A stretch of DNA of 64,000 nucleotides from Cohnella mopanensis (GTDB taxonomy: Bacteria; Bacillota; Bacilli; Paenibacillales; Paenibacillaceae), in NCBI RefSeq assembly GCF_022352055.1, contig NZ_JAKRWM010000006.1:248001-312000 (forward strand). Direction: 5' to 3'. Shown one piece after another: positions 59,915-64,000 of the stretch. The notes beneath the pieces are model-generated. The model was given only the letters and a program-made list of their open reading frames with translations. It was not told the origin of the DNA and did no database searches. Each line of letters begins with the position of its first letter. The first letter of the stretch is position 1. A program made the translations under genes and the position numbers.

Positions 59915-60115
59915 TTACCGGAGAATTTCTTTGATCCTTTTCAATGTGTATCCCGTATGCTGAACGACATCCATTATCGTAGCGCCCGGGTTCATTTTAA
60001 TGTATTCCTTAACGATAAGTGCCTCTGATGCATAGAGTTGCTGACAGTCCTTACACAGAGTATCCGGCCTTTGAACTTGTAATTTTCCACACCTATTGCA
60101 ATTAACTAATTCCAT
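59915..60115 (-). CDS. YvyF-like zinc-ribbon/HTH small protein
   Basis: A 66-residue protein with an N-terminal zinc ribbon (NCNRCGKL...LCKDC) and a C-terminal helix-turn-helix-like part (MMDVVQHTGYTLKRIKEIL region). It resembles the Bacillus flagellar-operon protein YvyF but is shorter. No flagellar genes are in the window. It is probably a small regulator; its target is unknown. Confidence 0.78.
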   Translation of the reverse strand: MELVNCNRCGKLQVQRPDTLCKDCQQLYASEALIVKEYIKMNPGATIMDVVQHTGYTLKRIKEILR

Positions 60116-60212
60116 GTTAGCTCACCCTGCCGCATGATTTACTTCGTTCAAACGCCTATTCCCTACTCCCATTGTAACATCGGATACGCGAACCGTCTTC
60201 TAAAGCCTTCCA

Positions 60213-61343
60213 TTATCTATGAAGCTCCATAATCCGGTGACCGTATAACATGAACAATGACAAGGCGGCTGCTAGAAGCAGGTACGCGGTTAATACTTTC
60301 CATTTCACGGAAGCCGGAGCTTTGTAATAGGTCCGATAATGCTGCAGCTCTACATCCACGAGCTTGATTCTCTCTTCCGTCCTCTCCGTCGCTTCTTCGA
60401 GCAGCATGGAAGGAATCGGACGCGAAGGGTCAGAGTCCTCGTATTTCACCGGCTGATGCTCCCATTCTTGAATAACCGCAAGCGCCAAGCTTGCATAATG
60501 CCGATCCAATCTCGCTTGGTCGCGGACGAGACGCTCCTCGTCGTGCAAGAACGGGAAAAGCCGCTTAGGCATGCCGGCTTCCTTCTGCTGGGCAGCATCG
60601 ATTTGAGCCGATAACGATTGCTTAACCGACCAAGTGCTCGTCAGGCTTGGCCATTTTTGAAGAGCTGACCGGTACCAAACAAGCTTCTCTCTCTCATAGG
60701 CTAGCACGGAGCCTTGGTAATTTTCCTTCGCGCGATTCCACCAAGAGAACAGGCCAATAATAATGATGAGAAATAAGATCGGACTAGGCGAGATCGCTAC
60801 GACGACGCCCAACACCAACAAACCGGCAAACCAGATTTTCGTCGAGAGCACGGACACGATCCGCCCTCCGTCTAAAGGCGATACCGGAATTAAGTTGAAG
60901 AGGTTAATCAGCGCGCCTAGAAAAACAACCAATGCCCAGAACGGTTCCCCGGTAGTCTCATACAGCACTACGGCAGGCAAGAACGAGATAAGTCCCGCAA
61001 GCGGACCGCCATAAGCCATGTATGCTTCGGTTGCCGCATCCCGCGGTCTATCCTTCAAGGATACGAAGGCGCCTACGAAAGGGATAAAAAAGGCCGGCGA
61101 CATCGCTATTCCCTTACGTTTGGCGGCGATAAGATGTCCCATCTCGTGAACGAAAATCAAATAGACAAGGGCAACGCCGAATTTCCAGCCGTAGAGAGCC
61201 GCATAGGCCCCTAAGCTTATCATCATCGTAATGAACGTGCCGCCGAATTTGGTCCATTTCAATAATGCGAACGCCCATTTGAATTTCGCTAATAGAAATG
61301 CGCCGATTCCCACCAGCCATGAGCGGCTTTTGGATTTATTCAC
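60213..61343 (-). CDS. Site-2 protease family protein (M50 metalloprotease)
   Basis: A 376-residue membrane protease. The zinc motif HEMGH is in YLIFVHEMGHLIAAKRKG near residue 66, and the third ligand Asp is in NLFNLIPVSPLDGGRI near residue 160. After the membrane core (about 15-210) there is a cytosolic helical domain (about 215-330) and a C-terminal membrane helix. There is no PDZ domain. Substrate is unknown; relatives cleave membrane-bound regulators or stress proteins. Confidence 0.93.
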   Translation of the reverse strand: MNKSKSRSWLVGIGAFLLAKFKWAFALLKWTKFGGTFITMMISLGAYAALYGWKFGVALVYLIFVHEMGHLIAAKRKGIAMSPAFFIPFVGAFVSLKDRPRDAATEAYMAYGGPLAGLISFLPAVVLYETTGEPFWALVVFLGALINLFNLIPVSPLDGGRIVSVLSTKIWFAGLLVLGVVVAISPSPILFLIIIIGLFSWWNRAKENYQGSVLAYEREKLVWYRSALQKWPSLTSTWSVKQSLSAQIDAAQQKEAGMPKRLFPFLHDEERLVRDQARLDRHYASLALAVIQEWEHQPVKYEDSDPSRPIPSMLLEEATERTEERIKLVDVELQHYRTYYKAPASVKWKVLTAYLLLAAALSLFMLYGHRIMELHR

Positions 61344-61488
61344 AATAAACTTCCTTTCTCAGACCTGCTTAAGTAGTACACTTCCATCCTTCTATCTCAT
61401 TATTATACGTGAATGGATAAGAGCCGGTTGCGTCGACCCTTGAATTCGACCCTCTTGCGGCATTTAGAGCGGCTACGCCAGGTGAAAT

Positions 61489-61530
61489 CAAAAAGCTACC
61501 CCATAAGATTTCTTACGGGGTAGCCCCTTT
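61489..61530 (-). terminator. Terminator of the chemoreceptor gene
   Basis: GCTACCCC and GGGGTAGC form an 8-bp stem with AAGA/TCTT extension, followed by TTTTTG on the minus strand, 24 bp after the stop codon. Confidence 0.85.
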
Positions 61531-61553
61531 GCCCAAATCGCGATGCTCGACGT

Positions 61554-63314
61554 TTATTTGATTTTAAATTGATTGGCTAGTTGCTTCATTTTGTCCGACA
61601 TTTGGTTTAACTGCTTGGCCGAAGACGAGATTTCATCCATGGACGCGAGTTGCTCCTCCGTAGTCGCAGATATCATAGTAGCGGCACTCGCTGAGTTCGA
61701 GGAAACGCTCTCCATCTGCTGCAAGGACGCCGCCACTTCCTGGGCGCTTGCGGACATCTGCTCAGCCGCGGCGGATGCCTCTTCGGCTTGCGCCACCACG
61801 TTACGCGTCGCTTGAAGAATACGGGTAAACGCTTCGCCCGTCCGAGCGATGGAAACCGTTCCGGCAGTTACCTCGTTTTCTCCGTTACGCATGGATTCTC
61901 CGGCAGCCGAAATGTCTTCCCTTATCGTATCGATCAATTCCGTAACTTGGTTAGCGGATTCGCTTGATCGTTCCGCAAGCTTGCGAATTTCTCCCGCTAC
62001 GACGGCAAACCCTTTGCCATGCTCTCCCGCTCTGGCCGCTTCGATGGACGCGTTAAGCGCCAACAGGTTCGTCTGACCCGCTATTTCGCTTATCATGTTC
62101 GCGATATCCCCGATTTGCTGGGAATGTTGACCCAATTGCGCGACAACCGTGCCGATAATGCCTACCGTATCGCTGATGGCCGTCATTTGCTCCGACGACC
62201 TTGTAATTAACCGGTTACCATCCTCCGCTTCCTGCAGCATGGCCGCCGAAGATTCGAACGTCGTCGTTGCCGAGACGGCGATCCGCCCGATACCGGCCGT
62301 CATCTCTTCCATCGCCCTCGACGTTTCCCCGATGCTGACGGCTTGGATCTCATGATTAGTCGCCAATTCCGACAGAGAATCCGATGTCTGATGGGCCGCC
62401 TTGACCGAATCCCCTATGACGTTAGTAAGATTACCTGAGGATTCGGCCAATGCATTCGCGCTGAGCAATTGACTTCCCGCCAATTCACGCAAATTATGCA
62501 TAAGTCGATTGAAGGAGTCGGCTAGCTGTCCGATCTCGTCTTTACTGGAGACAATAATATTCTCTTGCGTCAAATCGCCTTCCGCTATTCTCTCCGCCTG
62601 CCTCGATATTCGGACGACAGGTCTTGAAATATGCAGGGCAAACAGCGTGAGAATTGGAATACCGATCATTAAGCAGCTCCCCAACGTGATCGCCAGCGTA
62701 ATCAGAATATCCCGTTGGCCCCCGTTGTAATCCTGCAAGTAAGAGCCCGCCGCGATAATCCAACCCCAGGACGGAGCTGACTCCGCATATACGATTTTCC
62801 GCGCTTCCTTAGTCGATTCGGGCAACGGCCAATCGTAATAGGTAAATCCCCCGCCGTTCTGCGCGGTCTTAACGACGTCCCTAATATAGTAAGTGCCATC
62901 CGCCGTTTGCTTGTCCCAAATGTTCTGCCCTTCGAGCGTCGGATGAGCCAACAAATTCCCTTTCTCGTCCAGAACATAGAAATAGCCGCTCTCGCCCAAG
63001 TCGATCATCTGATTAATCGGTCTCGTGTTGTCGGGATTTTTCTCCCCCAGTAGGAAGACCCGCATGCTCTCCTCCGCGTCTTCTTTCGTCATGGAGCCGT
63101 GCTGTACGGCTTTGTCCAAGGATTCCAACATTTGCCCTGCCATTCTAACGTTGTTCTTTAATCCGCTCTCGATTAACGCGCTCGACTCGTTCGTCGACAC
63201 ACGATAAGTAACCGCGCCCAATACTAAAATCGGAACGATCAACAATAAAGAGGATACGATCAGGAGTTTCTTTTTAATCGTCAGTTTGAATATGCCTTGT
63301 GTCTTCCCCATCAT
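61554..63314 (-). CDS. Methyl-accepting chemotaxis protein with Cache sensor
   Basis: A 586-residue membrane receptor. The start is at 63314 or one codon later. Membrane helices lie at about 15-35 and 205-230, enclosing a Cache-type extracellular domain with [23 protein letters not shown] and [19 protein letters not shown], typical of double/single Cache 2 sensors. A HAMP domain (about 228-282) and a methyl-accepting signalling domain (about 325-570) follow. The conserved hairpin tip reads [33 protein letters not shown]. No other che genes are adjacent. Ligand unknown, commonly small organic acids. Confidence 0.95.
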   Translation of the reverse strand: MMGKTQGIFKLTIKKKLLIVSSLLLIVPILVLGAVTYRVSTNESSALIESGLKNNVRMAGQMLESLDKAVQHGSMTKEDAEESMRVFLLGEKNPDNTRPINQMIDLGESGYFYVLDEKGNLLAHPTLEGQNIWDKQTADGTYYIRDVVKTAQNGGGFTYYDWPLPESTKEARKIVYAESAPSWGWIIAAGSYLQDYNGGQRDILITLAITLGSCLMIGIPILTLFALHISRPVVRISRQAERIAEGDLTQENIIVSSKDEIGQLADSFNRLMHNLRELAGSQLLSANALAESSGNLTNVIGDSVKAAHQTSDSLSELATNHEIQAVSIGETSRAMEEMTAGIGRIAVSATTTFESSAAMLQEAEDGNRLITRSSEQMTAISDTVGIIGTVVAQLGQHSQQIGDIANMISEIAGQTNLLALNASIEAARAGEHGKGFAVVAGEIRKLAERSSESANQVTELIDTIREDISAAGESMRNGENEVTAGTVSIARTGEAFTRILQATRNVVAQAEEASAAAEQMSASAQEVAASLQQMESVSSNSASAATMISATTEEQLASMDEISSSAKQLNQMSDKMKQLANQFKIK

Positions 63315-63463
63315 CGCGAGACCCCTTCATACCCCTACAGATGAAATAAAGGATATATTTTCCTTGGGGTCTTATCTTTTGGTACATCATAACAAAAGAT
63401 AGACGGCACTTCCCCCGCTATTTGTAAAGTTTTAGGACAATTATGTGAACAGGCTTGTTTTAC

Positions 63464-63898
63464 TTAATCTATTTTGGTGTCTTTGGAAACTTCGGTGTCT
63501 TTGGAGTCGACAACGATTTCGGAATCGACCTCCATCACCTCTTGGCTTTTCAGAGCCTCTTCGCCGAACAGATCTTTCAATTTATCCTTCGCTTTCTGCT
63601 TAACCTCTTGATCGATGCTCTGCGCAACCGCCCCGAGAGCTAACCCCAGTGCGCCAAGATCATCTACGTATCCGACCACAGGCAGGAAGTCCGGCACTAA
63701 ATCAATCGGGAGTATTAAATATCCTAAAGCCCCGTATATTTGTACCCTTGCCTTAAGCGGAGTTTTCGGACTTTGAACGGCATAATAGAGCAGCAGCCCG
63801 CTATAGACAACTTTGCTCCCCGCATCCTTGGCGCTTTTTTTCAGCTTGGCCCAGAAACCTTCGTCGGAATAATGCTTTTCATATTTCGATTCACTCAT
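63464..63898 (-). CDS. DUF1232/YkvA family membrane protein
   Basis: A 144-residue protein. The conserved YkvA segment is YLILPIDLVPDFLPVVGYVDD near residue 75, between two predicted helices (VVYSGLLLYYAV and LGALGLALGAVA). The C-terminal 35 residues are acidic and repetitive (VDSEIVVDSKDTEVSKDTKID), with no known function. The family is of unknown function and widespread. No gene was seen from 63899 to the end of the window. Confidence 0.9.
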   Translation of the reverse strand: MSESKYEKHYSDEGFWAKLKKSAKDAGSKVVYSGLLLYYAVQSPKTPLKARVQIYGALGYLILPIDLVPDFLPVVGYVDDLGALGLALGAVAQSIDQEVKQKAKDKLKDLFGEEALKSQEVMEVDSEIVVDSKDTEVSKDTKID

Positions 63899-64000
63899 CT
63901 TAGCCCCCCCTTTCCCTACAAGATTCTACAATCTTCGCTTGACCCCTGCTCGGGAATTGTCAATCCATTCATCCTGAATACGACTCCATTCAATGTTATA

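Noticed and set aside
59915..60115. A flagellar locus
   Set aside because: The YvyF-like protein and a chemoreceptor are present, but no flagellar or other che genes lie in the window, so no motility cluster is claimed.

Overview
The window looks like chromosomal DNA of a Gram-positive, spore-forming Bacillota of the Paenibacillaceae (Paenibacillus/Cohnella type). The evidence is the AGGAGG-type ribosome sites with frequent GTG and TTG starts, an LplB/LplC-type sugar ABC system, YolD/UvrX proteins, a Cse60-like sporulation protein, a Bacillus-type LexA box and ydaO (c-di-AMP) riboswitches. No rRNA, tRNA, IS element, prophage or CRISPR array was seen.

Layout. 1-2.9 kb: sugar ABC importer, with the binding protein cut by the window edge. 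3-6.6 kb: DUF1304 protein, MMPL exporter and its TetR regulator. 6.8-7.6 kb: a 15-unit 51-bp repeat array. 7.6-9.4 kb: hydrolase and lipoprotein. 9.5-12.4 kb: a YolD/UvrX translesion-polymerase operon facing an SRAP (HMCES/YedK) gene across one LexA box. 12.4-15.1 kb: CstA plus YbdD, then a second 51-bp array. 15.2-18.1 kb: SDR, ring-cleaving dioxygenase and esterase genes facing an XRE-cupin regulator. 18.2-21.4 kb: secreted coiled-coil protein, L,D-transpeptidase, CPBP protease. 21.4-25 kb: a BmrCD-like heterodimeric ABC exporter. 25-33.2 kb: the kdp potassium-pump locus. 33.6-39.3 kb: cyclophilin lipoprotein, repeat-rich spacer, orphan DNA methyltransferase, Cse60, and a TetR with a membrane protein. 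39.4-46.1 kb: an ABC importer with DeoR regulator and two phosphoesterases. 46.7-64 kb: mainly housekeeping and accessory genes (RNase H, aldo-keto reductase, AraC regulator, methionine aminopeptidase, ArsB/NhaD and MFS transporters, ParB-like protein, TetR, Crp/Fnr, AhpD-like protein, site-2 protease, chemoreceptor, YkvA).

The most notable system is the kdp locus. A sigma-A promoter is followed by two consecutive ydaO c-di-AMP riboswitches, each with its own terminator, then a 138-aa unknown protein, a 36-aa membrane microprotein, KdpF, KdpA, KdpB and KdpC. The last gene encodes two KdpD sensor modules (KdpD domain plus Usp domain) fused head to tail, with no histidine kinase and no KdpE. 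Potassium uptake may therefore be controlled by c-di-AMP at both RNA and protein level with duplicated sensors.

A second theme is a set of intergenic tandem arrays at four loci (about 6.84, 14.77, 34.87 and 35.06 kb). All have a unit of 51-52 bp centred on an inverted repeat with an A/T-rich loop, although the unit sequences differ from locus to locus.

Three TetR regulators each have distinct inverted repeats beside their genes and likely targets. A Crp/Fnr gene is followed by a palindrome in class II position upstream of an AhpD-like gene.
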